Part shown: piece by piece, positions 1 through 6,580 of the stretch
Numbering within the stretch: position 1 is the first letter of the stretch
Layout: each line of letters opens with the position of its first letter
Made by a program: the position numbers and the translations under genes
NCBI RefSeq assembly: GCF_937891315.1
Contig: NZ_CALAGI010000168.1
Span: 1-9,988, forward strand
Direction: 5' to 3'
Origin: an uncultured Amaricoccus sp.
Lineage (GTDB): Bacteria; Pseudomonadota; Alphaproteobacteria; Rhodobacterales; Rhodobacteraceae
DNA: 9,988 nucleotides
Notes under the pieces: generated by a model
Seen by the model: the letters and a program-made list of their open reading frames with translations, nothing else
Told to the model about the DNA's origin: nothing
Database searches by the model: none

Positions 1-519
1 CCGATCTCGCCGGCGCCGGCCGCCGCCGCGCGCAGCGTCGAGCCGGCGGTGGCGGCGCAGCCCGCCGCCTTCGCCGACCATCAGGCCGAGGCCGAGGAAG
101 CCGCCTTCGACGAGTTCGACAGCCAGCCGGTGCCGCAGCCGGCGGCGATCGCCCGCACCGCGCCCTTCGGCCAGCCGAAGATCGAGCAGGGCGCCGATGG
201 CCAGCCGCGCCGGCCGGGCGAGCCTTCGCCGGACGCCTTGCGCCGGCTGCAGGCCGCCGTGCAGAACGTGCCGAAGACCCCGCCGATGATCCAGACCGCC
301 CAGCCCGCCGTGCGCGAGGCCGAGCGGCACAGCCGGCTGACCATCAACAGCCTGATCCACCGCATGACCGGTCAGGTCGGCCGCGACGAGACCCCGGCCC
401 GTCCGCGCGCGACCGAGCCCGGCCCGCAGATGCCCGCGCCCCGGCTGGACGCGGACTACGAGGATACAGAACGCGAACGCGTCGACATTCCGGCCTTCCT
501 GAGGCGGCAGGCCAACTAA
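1..519 (+). CDS. ftsZ: Cell division protein FtsZ, C-terminal 172 residues (5' end outside window)
   Basis: FtsZ is the tubulin-like GTPase that polymerises into the cytoplasmic division ring. The frame is open from base 1 and ends with TAA at 517-519, so only the tail is present; the GTPase core lies upstream of the window. What is visible is the long, Pro/Ala/Glu-rich, probably disordered linker typical of alphaproteobacterial FtsZ. It includes a semi-conserved stretch PDALRRLQAAVQ and the block LTINSLIHRMTG. The protein ends with VDIPAFLRRQAN, the conserved C-terminal peptide that binds FtsA and other membrane tethers. That peptide makes the identification firm despite the missing core. 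A GTG at position 49 is an internal codon, not the start. A strong terminator follows 42 bases after the stop, so ftsZ appears to be the last gene of its operon here; in many relatives lpxC follows on the same strand. Confidence 0.95.
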   Translation, partial: PISPAPAAAARSVEPAVAAQPAAFADHQAEAEEAAFDEFDSQPVPQPAAIARTAPFGQPKIEQGADGQPRRPGEPSPDALRRLQAAVQNVPKTPPMIQTAQPAVREAERHSRLTINSLIHRMTGQVGRDETPARPRATEPGPQMPAPRLDADYEDTERERVDIPAFLRRQAN

Positions 520-561
520 GGCGGAGCATTTCGTCCAAGCTGCTTTGCAGATGTACCGCTG

Positions 562-591
562 AAAGGCGCCCCGCCCCGGGCGCCTTTTCTT
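562..591 (+). terminator. Intrinsic terminator of ftsZ
   Basis: Perfect 10-bp inverted repeat, arms AAAGGCGCCC (562-571) and GGGCGCCTTT (578-587), with a 6-base loop CGCCCC and a T-rich tail (TTTTCTTCTT from 585). This is a textbook rho-independent terminator on the plus strand, 42 bases after the ftsZ stop. Because the A-run precedes the left arm, it could also work weakly for transcription arriving on the minus strand. Confidence 0.9.
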
Positions 592-649
592 CTTGTATCG
601 TACCAGGCTCCGCCTGATTGGTTCGGATCGAGGTTTTTCGCGGCCCGAT

Positions 650-1401
650 CCTGGAACCCGACTCGAAACTCCATGAGACATGGCAGTGCCTTGCGGGCCG
701 TCGGGCCAGCGGGCGGATATGTGCGACGACGGTCCAGGCTTCGGCGGAGGCGATGGATTGCTCCCAGTCTTTCGCCAGTCGGCGGGATCGCCCGGGCCAG
801 GTGAAGGTTCGCTCGACGACCCACCCGCGCGGCGGAAGCTCGAAACCCTTCGCGGTGTCGGACCGCCGACGATCTCGATGGTCCGGTCGCCGGAGCGGCT
901 CAAGGCGGCCATCAGCCCGAGCCTGTCGGTGAGGGTGACGCATCGAACGCCACCGGTTCGAGGGAGATGCCGAACAGGCGCGCGGCCCTTGACCTTCCCG
1001 CCGGCGTCGAAGCCGCGGGGCCCTCCGCTCCCGGTGGTTTTCACGCATCGATTGTCGATCACGCCCGCCGTCGGGCTTGCGACGCTCCGGCGCCCGCGCC
1101 GCCATCACCGGATGGGTGCTGATCGTCCGAATCAGACCCGGTCGCGCCAGTCATGGAAATAGCGCCGCGCGGTCGATCGCGGGGGCGGAGCCTCGGGCGG
1201 CATGCGCCGCTGGCAGCCCGCCGAGGCCATGCGGAGGGTCGCGTTCATCCCTTCCCGCGGGTCCGTCGTGCGCGGCCGCCCGGCAGGTCGCGTGCGCGGC
1301 GGGAAGGGGGCGATCAGCGCCGAGTCCCGGTCCGTCGGATCGCTTGAATATCGGCATCCCCGCCGCGCATGGCCGCGCCGAGCGGTATCGTTCCAGGGCA
1401 C
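650..1401 (-). pseudogene. Degenerate IS5-family transposase (DDE), several frameshifts and an internal deletion
   Basis: Read on the minus strand, pieces of one IS5-family transposase appear in the right order but in different frames. At 1401-1135 is the N-terminal DUF4096-like part, with recognisable SDPTDRDSALIAPF, GRPRTTDPREGMNA, MASAGCQ and YFHDWRDR. At about 1125-1085 is a piece resembling the 'INHxLVMAARE' segment. At about 1062-980 in another frame is VIDNRCVKTTGSGGPRGFDAG, which carries the first catalytic Asp. At about 890-650 in yet another frame come SDTAKGFELPPRGWVVERTF, carrying the catalytic Glu, and RRLAKDWEQSIASAEAW. Compared with the family, roughly 100 bp containing the second catalytic Asp (the 'FADGGYAG' block) is missing, and many substitutions are present. 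The original start is probably now the GTG at 1401. I could not identify terminal inverted repeats or target duplications. It cannot make an active enzyme. GC content is like the host, which suggests an old insertion. Confidence 0.85.
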
Positions 1402-1820
1402 CGTTTCCCGTCAGTCCCTGCGAACCGACGTGAAACACAACCCTCTGATATCGCTCAACTCATTTCGGGTTCGGCTCTGGCCGCGCCGGGCGCTGTCACG
1501 CGCCTCTCGCCGCCTGCGCGCCGCTTCCTCCGCCGGGCGATGGCAAGGCGCCATAGCCATGGAGGAACAGTAGTTTCAATATGCCTTGACCGATTATTCA
1601 GGTAGCTGTGCTCAACTATAAGTTATTGATGGAGACATTAACCACCAAGTTCATAACGAACACATCGGCGTATTCTCGCCGAGCCCTGCCGTGGTGTCTT
1701 GGGTTACGCCCCCCACTGTGGAAGACTTCTTCGCATACATTGACGCACACGTCGAATTGGCTTCGAGCATGTCTGGAAAGGCATTCTCTAGCTGTGTGCG
1801 TAGCATCGAGGAGGAAAAGT
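1402..1820. other. Gene-poor stretch with a GC drop and a remnant-like frame
   Basis: From 1402 to about 1570 the DNA is GC-rich with no frame I can support; the outer end of the IS remnant probably lies here. At about 1575 base composition drops sharply and stays lower to about 2540. In this lower-GC part the plus-strand frame 1622-1885 (no ATG near its 5' end) translates to protein-like sequence, for example HQVHNEHIGVFSPSPAVVSW and TVEDFFAYIDAHVELASS. It ends with TGA inside the RTX gene at 1885. The same frame upstream (1574-1618, one TAA between) also reads like protein (FQYALTDYSGSCAQL). I do not recognise the family. It may be the 3' remnant of a gene carried in with the RTX gene, or it may be chance. 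Confidence 0.35.
1809..1814 (+). promoter_or_regulatory. Strong Shine-Dalgarno deciding the RTX gene start
   Basis: AGGAGG, fully complementary to the 16S rRNA tail, lies six bases before GTG 1821. It is the best ribosome binding site in this region and supports the short 238-aa form over the longer frame that starts at 1608. Confidence 0.75.
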
Positions 1821-2537
1821 GTGGTAACGCTGACAATCACCAACTTGGTAGACGTAACAGAAGGATGGTACTTCACACCAATTGAGTGGCTGAAATATCA
1901 CCCGGATCGGGTTAAAATGAATTACACCGCGTCCAAGGTGACTTCCTACTGGAAGGAAGGATATGCCTTCGATCACTTCACGGAGTATACCGGGAAGTTC
2001 GCTTACAAGTCGGATGGCTCGCTAGACTACGCCAACAGCAGGGTCACGGGTATCACCTTTGGCAAGACTCTGGACAACGTGTTCGGTAACACGTCCGATG
2101 TTCAGTTCAGCATCACCGGGGCAGACTTCGTTCTTGGCGATGCATTGGCCTACGGGAACACACGTTACTACACGAAGTTGCTTGGCGGGAATGACCAGTT
2201 CATCGGCAACGGCTGGGGCAACAAAATCAACGGATACGGTGGCAACGACCGTATCTATGGCAACGCCGGGAATGACACACTCATTGGTGGCGATGGTGGA
2301 GACACCCTTTGGGGCGGAACTGGCGCGGACACACTCGTATTCGACAAGTCAGATGGACGGGATACTATCCAGGATTTCAAAAACGAGGACACGATACGAC
2401 TTACCGGCGGCAAGTTCTCCGACGTTCTTATCCATAAACCGGCCAATGGGTACACTCTGGTAGAGTACGGGACCACGGACATATACGTCCATAACGAAAC
2501 CGGACACGCATTGAATGCGAGTGACTTCATTTTCTAG
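1821..2537 (+). CDS. Small RTX (hemolysin-type calcium-binding) protein, probable type I secretion substrate
   Basis: The likely product is a 238-residue secreted protein that folds on binding calcium outside the cell. Residues 1-120 show no domain I can name; they are rich in Tyr, Thr, Asp and Lys. Residues 122-174 hold about six nonapeptide-type RTX repeats: GGNDQFIGN, GWGNKINGY, GGNDRIYGN, AGNDTLIGG, DGGDTLWGG, TGADTLVF. Next comes the usual post-repeat segment (SDGRDTIQDF), and the protein ends in ALNASDFIF, the Asp-Phe-hydrophobic ending common in type I secretion signals. There is no N-terminal signal peptide, which fits that route. I chose GTG 1821 because AGGAGG lies at 1809-1814, six bases upstream. 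The frame stays open back to an ATG at 1608, but the extra residues look like out-of-frame translation. Base composition is much lower in GC than the neighbours (48% and 60% in two 60-base lines I counted, against 92% in one recN line), which suggests transfer. No transporter genes (HlyB/HlyD type) are in the window. Enzymatic function is unknown. Confidence 0.8.
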   Translation: MVTLTITNLVDVTEGWYFTPIEWLKYHPDRVKMNYTASKVTSYWKEGYAFDHFTEYTGKFAYKSDGSLDYANSRVTGITFGKTLDNVFGNTSDVQFSITGADFVLGDALAYGNTRYYTKLLGGNDQFIGNGWGNKINGYGGNDRIYGNAGNDTLIGGDGGDTLWGGTGADTLVFDKSDGRDTIQDFKNEDTIRLTGGKFSDVLIHKPANGYTLVEYGTTDIYVHNETGHALNASDFIF

Positions 2538-2585
2538 CGCGGAAACCCACCGGAGTGGATCGAGGGATTCCCTTTTGGGTTAGGT

Positions 2586-2621
2586 GGACACCTCCGGAAA
2601 GCCGGCTTTCCGGAGGTGTCC
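2586..2621. repeat. Perfect 36-bp palindrome between the RTX gene and recN
   Basis: The arms are 18 bases each with no spacer: 2586-2603 starts GGACACCTCCGG, and 2604-2621 is its exact reverse complement. As RNA it would form a hairpin of about 16 bp capped by CCGG on either strand. It lies between the convergent ends of the RTX gene (stop 2537) and recN (stop 2658), so a bidirectional transcription block is plausible. Neither side carries a T-tract, however, so it is not a classic intrinsic terminator. A shorter overlapping palindrome (AGGTG-GA-CACCT, 2582-2593) could compete with it. Confidence 0.8.
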
Positions 2622-2657
2622 GGATTCGATATCAAAGGCCCGGATGGCGCGGATACT

Positions 2658-4310
2658 CTAGCCGTCGAGTAACGCGCGCGCGGCGGCGCGGGCTTCCTCG
2701 GTGACGGTGTCGCCGGAGAGCATGCGGGCGACTTCCTCGACGCGGGCGCCGGGGGCGAGGGCCTGGACCTCGGTGCGGACGCCGCCGCCGCTGACGGTCT
2801 TGCCGACCTGCCAGTGATGGGCGCCCCGCGCCGCGACCTGCGGCGAATGGGTGACGACCAGCACCTGGCCCCCGGCGCCGAGCGCCTTCAGGCGGCGGCC
2901 GACCGCGTCGGCCGTGGCGCCGCCGACGCCGCGGTCGATCTCGTCGAAGATCAGGATGATGTCCTGGCCCCGCGCCGAGAGGCAGACCTTCAGCGCCAGC
3001 AGGAAGCGCGAAAGCTCGCCCCCCGAGGCGACGCGCTCGATCGGGCCGCGCGGCGCGCCGGGGTTGGTGGCGGCGGTGAAGCGGACGCGGTCGGCGCCCT
3101 CCGGGCCGGGTTCCGCCGGATCGATCTCGACGCGGAACACCGCGCGGCCGAGGCGGAGGGGTTCGAGTTCCACCGCCATCGCCGCGTCGAGCCGGCCGGC
3201 GGCGGCGGCGCGGGCGGTGGTGAGGCGCGCGGCGGCGGCGGCGTGGCGCGTCTCGGCGGCGGCGAGCTCGGTCTCCAGCCGGCCAAGCCCCGCGGCGCCG
3301 TCGTCGAGCGCCCGGAGCCGGCCGCGCAGATCCTCGGCGAGGGCGGGCAGCGCCTCGGGCTCGACCTGATGCTTGCGGGCGAGGGCGCGGATGGCGAACA
3401 GCCGTTCCTCCACCGTCTCCAGTTCGCGCGGATCGCCGTCGAGATCGGCGACCAGCGTTTCGAGCGCGCGCGAGACCTCGCCGAGATCGCCGATCACCCG
3501 GCCGAGGCCGTCGAGCACCGGATCGAGGCCGATTTCCCCGGCCCGCGCGGCGGCGGTCTCGAGCCAGCGCAGCGCCTGGAGCAGCGGCCCCTCGGCGCCG
3601 GCGGGGCCGAGCGCCTCGGCGGCGCGGGCGAAATCCTCGGCGACCTGCGCGGCGGCGCGCAGCGCCCGACGGCGGGCGTCGAGCCGCGGTTCCTCCTCCG
3701 GCACCGGATCGAGCGCGTCAAGCTCGGCGACGGCGTGGGTGAGATAGTCGGCGTCGCGCCCCGCCGCCTCCAGCGCCTCGCGCGCCGCCAGAAGCCGCGC
3801 CGCCGCGGCGGTTCGGGCGGCCCAGGCGGCGCGGCTTTCGGCGAGGTCGGCCTCGGTCCCGGCGAAGGCGTCGAGCATGGCGCGGTGGCGGCTCGGGTCG
3901 AGCAGGCCGCGGTCGTCCTGCTGGCCATGCAGCTCGACCAGCGTGTCGGACAGGGCGCGCAGCGTCTCGGCCGCGACCCGGCGGTCGTTGACGTAAGCCT
4001 GCCGCCGGCCGTCCGCGCCGGTCACCCGGCGCAGGATCAGCTCGGGCCCGTCGGGCAATCCGGCGCCGGCGAGGACGGCGTGGGCCGGATGCGCCTCGGG
4101 CAGGGTGAATTCGGCCGTGACCTCGCCCTGCGCCGCGCCGGAGCGCACAAGGTCGCCCCGCGTGCGCCATCCGAGCACGAAGCCGAGAGAATCGAGCAGG
4201 ATCGACTTGCCGGCGCCGGTCTCGCCGGTCAGCACGTTGAGCCCGGGCTGGAAGCGCAGCTCGGCCCTGGCGATCAGCACCATGTCGCGGATCGTCAGGC
4301 TGTTCAGCAT
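2658..4310 (-). CDS. recN: DNA repair protein RecN (SMC-like ATPase)
   Basis: RecN is a cytoplasmic SMC-family ATPase that acts early in recombinational repair of double-strand breaks and helps hold broken DNA together. The 550-aa protein matches the usual family length. The Walker A motif GETGAGKS is at residues 29-36 near the N-terminus. The middle is an Ala/Arg/Glu-rich, probably coiled-coil region (about 150-400). The ABC signature ASGGELSR is at about 428-435 and Walker B IILIFDEID at about 451-459, followed by RGVGGATADAVG and the VVTHSPQVAA switch segment. The start ATG at 4310 is preceded by AGGAG ten bases upstream. It begins 22 bases after the bamD stop on the same strand, so it is probably cotranscribed with bamD. 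All key ATPase motifs are intact. Confidence 0.96.
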   Translation of the reverse strand: MLNSLTIRDMVLIARAELRFQPGLNVLTGETGAGKSILLDSLGFVLGWRTRGDLVRSGAAQGEVTAEFTLPEAHPAHAVLAGAGLPDGPELILRRVTGADGRRQAYVNDRRVAAETLRALSDTLVELHGQQDDRGLLDPSRHRAMLDAFAGTEADLAESRAAWAARTAAAARLLAAREALEAAGRDADYLTHAVAELDALDPVPEEEPRLDARRRALRAAAQVAEDFARAAEALGPAGAEGPLLQALRWLETAAARAGEIGLDPVLDGLGRVIGDLGEVSRALETLVADLDGDPRELETVEERLFAIRALARKHQVEPEALPALAEDLRGRLRALDDGAAGLGRLETELAAAETRHAAAAARLTTARAAAAGRLDAAMAVELEPLRLGRAVFRVEIDPAEPGPEGADRVRFTAATNPGAPRGPIERVASGGELSRFLLALKVCLSARGQDIILIFDEIDRGVGGATADAVGRRLKALGAGGQVLVVTHSPQVAARGAHHWQVGKTVSGGGVRTEVQALAPGARVEEVARMLSGDTVTEEARAAARALLDG

Positions 4311-4332
4311 GTCCGCGCGGCTCCTCGCCGGT

Positions 4333-5205
4333 TCAGCGCCACTCGCCCTTCACGACCTGGCGATAGGTCTGGTTCAGCCAGCTGTCGCCGGTGTTCGCGG
4401 GCGTGAGACCGCGGCCGGTGAGCAGCGCGTAGCTCTGGGCGTACCAGGTCGTGCCCTGGAAATTATAGCCGAGGATGGCCGCCGCCGTCTGCGCCTCCTG
4501 CACCAGTCCAAGCGAGAGATAGGCCTCGACCAGCCGGTGCAGCGCCTCGGGCGTCTGGGTGGTGGTCTGATATTCCTCGACCACCACGCGGAACCGGTTG
4601 ATCGCGGCGGTATAATGGCCGCGGGAGAGATAGTAGCGGCCGATCTCCATCTCCTTTCCGGCGAGATGGTCGAGCGCCAGCTCGAACTTCATCTGCGCCG
4701 AGGCGGCGTAGTCGCTATCGGGGTAGCGCTCGATGATGTCGCGCATCTCCTGCAGCGCCTGGAAGGTGTTTTCCTGGTCGCGGCCGATATCGACGATCTG
4801 GTCGTAGTAGCTCAGCGCGATGATGAACTGGGCATAGGGCGCGTCGACATCGGCGGGGAAGAATTCGAGATAGCGTTCGGCGGCGGCGCGGCTCTCGGCA
4901 TAGAGCGCGCCCTCGTGAAAGGCGAAGGCCGACATCAGCATCGCGCGCTTGGCCCAGTCGGAATAGGGGTAGAGCCGCTCGATCTCGCCGAACATCTCGC
5001 CGGCCTCGCGCGGGCGGCCATCGGCGAGCAGCGCCTCGGCGTTGAGATAGATCTGCTGCGGGGTCAGACTCTCGACCGGCGGCTCGCTCTTGCCCATGAA
5101 GGGAATGTCCGGCATCCGGATGTCGGAGCAGGCGGCCATGGGGAGGGCGAGAGCGAACACGCAGAGAAGCGCTCGACCGCGACCTGCCAAACGCTGCATT
5201 CCCAT
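4333..5205 (-). CDS. bamD: Outer membrane assembly lipoprotein BamD
   Basis: BamD (formerly ComL/YfiO) is an essential lipoprotein of the BAM complex on the periplasmic face of the outer membrane, where it works with BamA to insert beta-barrel proteins. The 290-aa product has a lipoprotein signal peptide: basic start, hydrophobic run LLCVFALALPMAAC, with the modified Cys at residue 26. The mature part is a series of TPR-like helical repeats. Recognisable family segments include QQIYLNAEALL, GEMFGEIERLYPYSDWAKRA, YLEFFPADVDAPYAQF and YDQIVDIGRDQ. ATG 5205 has GAGGG five bases upstream; an ATG two codons later (5199) is a possible alternative start and would not alter the signal peptide. It lies downstream of lpxC but is separated from it by an unusual 457-bp gap, and is followed closely by recN. 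Confidence 0.95.
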   Translation of the reverse strand: MGMQRLAGRGRALLCVFALALPMAACSDIRMPDIPFMGKSEPPVESLTPQQIYLNAEALLADGRPREAGEMFGEIERLYPYSDWAKRAMLMSAFAFHEGALYAESRAAAERYLEFFPADVDAPYAQFIIALSYYDQIVDIGRDQENTFQALQEMRDIIERYPDSDYAASAQMKFELALDHLAGKEMEIGRYYLSRGHYTAAINRFRVVVEEYQTTTQTPEALHRLVEAYLSLGLVQEAQTAAAILGYNFQGTTWYAQSYALLTGRGLTPANTGDSWLNQTYRQVVKGEWR

Positions 5206-5662
5206 CCTGACCCTCAGAAATTCCGGCCCGGCCGGACACCGCGGCCTGCCCAGTCGGCCGGTTCAGATAGCACAGCTTTTCCGGGGGGGTAAAACGAAAA
5301 GCGCAGTCCGCCGCCGCCGGCGGCGGGCCTCAGCCGGCCCATCTCATCGACTTCCCGACCAAGCGCGCCAGAGGCACGCGAGGCGCAGGCCCGACAAAGC
5401 CGAGGCACCGCCTCGGCCGGGCCGATCGCTGGAGGGCCGGAGGCCCGGAGGCGATGGGGCGTGGGGAAGCGCCGGACCTCGAAGTACGGACGGGGGCGCC
5501 CCTGGGTGGCCGCGCTTCGCGGACACCCCCCGGGAGGGGCGTCCGCGGCCGGTCTCGCCGACGGTCGAGACCGGCAGCTCAAGCGTTGAGCCTGGAGGAC
5601 GGGCCGAGGCTGATGTCCGGCCGTTGAGGAAGGGTCACCCGTCCGGGCCGTTGGTACTATAT
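5206..5662. other. 457-bp GC-rich structured spacer between lpxC and bamD
   Basis: I see no convincing gene here. The minus strand stays open for 122 codons (5214-5582), but the translation is Arg/Pro/Ala-rich low-complexity sequence with no known domain, as expected at this GC content. Three strong hairpins stand out. GCCGAGGC/GCCTCGGC is at 5399-5417 (loop ACC). CGCGGACACCCC paired with GGGGCGTCCGCG is at 5518-5547 (one mismatch, 6-base loop). GCCGGTCTCG/CGAGACCGGC is at 5548-5575 (10 bp perfect, 8-base loop). The last two abut with no gap. None has a T-tract on either strand. The spacer could be a dispersed intergenic repeat, an attenuator or processing site, or bear a separate bamD promoter. 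Confidence 0.6.
5518..5575. repeat. Two abutting hairpins in the lpxC-bamD spacer
   Basis: The first hairpin has 12-base arms at 5518-5529 and 5536-5547 with a single A/C mismatch. The second has perfect 10-base arms at 5548-5557 and 5566-5575. They touch end to end, so a transcript in either direction would fold into two stacked stem-loops. In the lpxC-to-bamD direction they come about 90-145 bases after the lpxC stop. Confidence 0.7.
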
Positions 5663-6580
5663 TCAGCCGGCCCGGCGCAAATCCCAGAGGCCGACGCCGG
5701 CGCCGGGCAGATCGCGCGCCGCTTCCGCGTCGAGCGAGACTTCTTCCCAGGCGCCCGGCGTCGCAAAAAGCTTGCGCAGCAGCCGGTTGGTCACGCCATG
5801 GCCGGCGCGGGCGCCGCGGTAGGCGCCGAGGATCGGCGCGCCGGCGAGGGCGAGATCGCCGAGCGCGTCGAGCATCTTGTGCCGCACGAACTCGTCGGAG
5901 CGGCGCAGGCCGCCGGGGTTCAGCACCCGCGCCCCGTCCACCACGACGGCGTTGTCGAGCGAGCCGCCGAGCGCGAGGCCGCGGGCCTGCATCGCCTCGA
6001 CATCGGCGCGGCGGCAGAAGGTTCGGCAGTCGCCGAGCTCGCGCACGAAGGTGCCATTGACCATCGACAGCGCCTTGCGCTGGCGGCTGATCGCGGCGTC
6101 GGCGAAGTCGATCTCGAAATCGATCGAGAGCGCCGGCGCCGGGACCAGCTCGGCCATGACGCCGTTCTCCTCGACCCGCACGGGTGCGAGAATGCGGATC
6201 GCCCGGGTCTCGCCCGGCACATCGACGAGGCCGGTGCGCAGGATCGCCTGCACGAAGCGCAGCGCGCTGCCGTCCATGATCGGCACTTCCGGCCCGTCGA
6301 TATCGACCAGCGCGTGGGTGACGCCGGTTCCGGCCAGCGCCGCCATCAGATGCTCCACGGTCGAGACCGAGGCGCCGGCGGCGTTGGAAAGGAGCGTGCA
6401 GAGCGTCGTGTCGGTGACGAGATCGTAGCGGGCCGGGATGACATTGTCGCGGTCGCGGATGTCCACCCGGCGGAAGCGGATGCCCCCGCTGGTCGCCGGC
6501 CGCAGCACCAGACGCGCCGGGCGGCCGGAGTGAAGCCCCATGCCGACCAGCGTGATCTCGCGTTTGAATGTCGTCGGCAT
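5663..6580 (-). CDS. lpxC: UDP-3-O-acyl-N-acetylglucosamine deacetylase LpxC
   Basis: LpxC is the cytoplasmic zinc enzyme that removes acetate from UDP-3-O-acyl-GlcNAc, the committed step of lipid A synthesis. The 305-aa product has the family length. Expected residues are present: VEHLMAAL with Glu76 and zinc ligand His77; VRHKMLDALGDL with zinc ligands His234 and Asp238; and the catalytic His261 in AGHGVTNRL. The N-terminal family motifs KREITLVGMGLHSG and the substrate-binding DGSALRFV segment are also seen. I chose ATG 6580, which gives the family's usual N-terminus (MPTTFKREITL); the frame extends upstream to 6835 but with non-family sequence. A G-rich stretch (GGGGGT) lies just upstream as a modest ribosome site. 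It is transcribed toward bamD and recN. In many relatives this gene follows ftsZ directly on the same strand; here it is the far end of a reversed block. Confidence 0.97.
   Translation of the reverse strand: MPTTFKREITLVGMGLHSGRPARLVLRPATSGGIRFRRVDIRDRDNVIPARYDLVTDTTLCTLLSNAAGASVSTVEHLMAALAGTGVTHALVDIDGPEVPIMDGSALRFVQAILRTGLVDVPGETRAIRILAPVRVEENGVMAELVPAPALSIDFEIDFADAAISRQRKALSMVNGTFVRELGDCRTFCRRADVEAMQARGLALGGSLDNAVVVDGARVLNPGGLRRSDEFVRHKMLDALGDLALAGAPILGAYRGARAGHGVTNRLLRKLFATPGAWEEVSLDAEAARDLPGAGVGLWDLRRAG

Noticed and set aside
344..1108. Minus-strand open frame of 254 codons as an intact gene
   Set aside because: Only its middle is transposase-like (around WVVERTF); the ends are antisense ftsZ and out-of-frame sequence, so it is part of the IS remnant.
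1608..1820. N-terminal extension of the RTX protein to ATG 1608
   Set aside because: The residues look like out-of-frame translation, and an AGGAGG six bases before GTG 1821 marks the better start.
2814..4406. Long plus-strand open frame (530 codons) opposite recN
   Set aside because: Arg/Gly/Ala-rich translation without domains, antisense to a complete RecN with all ATPase motifs; expected at this GC content.
4105..5292. Plus-strand open frame of 395 codons opposite recN and bamD
   Set aside because: Antisense to two well-supported genes, no motif.
5214..5582. 122-codon minus-strand frame in the lpxC-bamD spacer as a gene
   Set aside because: Low-complexity Arg/Pro/Ala sequence overlapping three strong hairpins, no recognisable domain or ribosome site; conservation would be needed to revive it.
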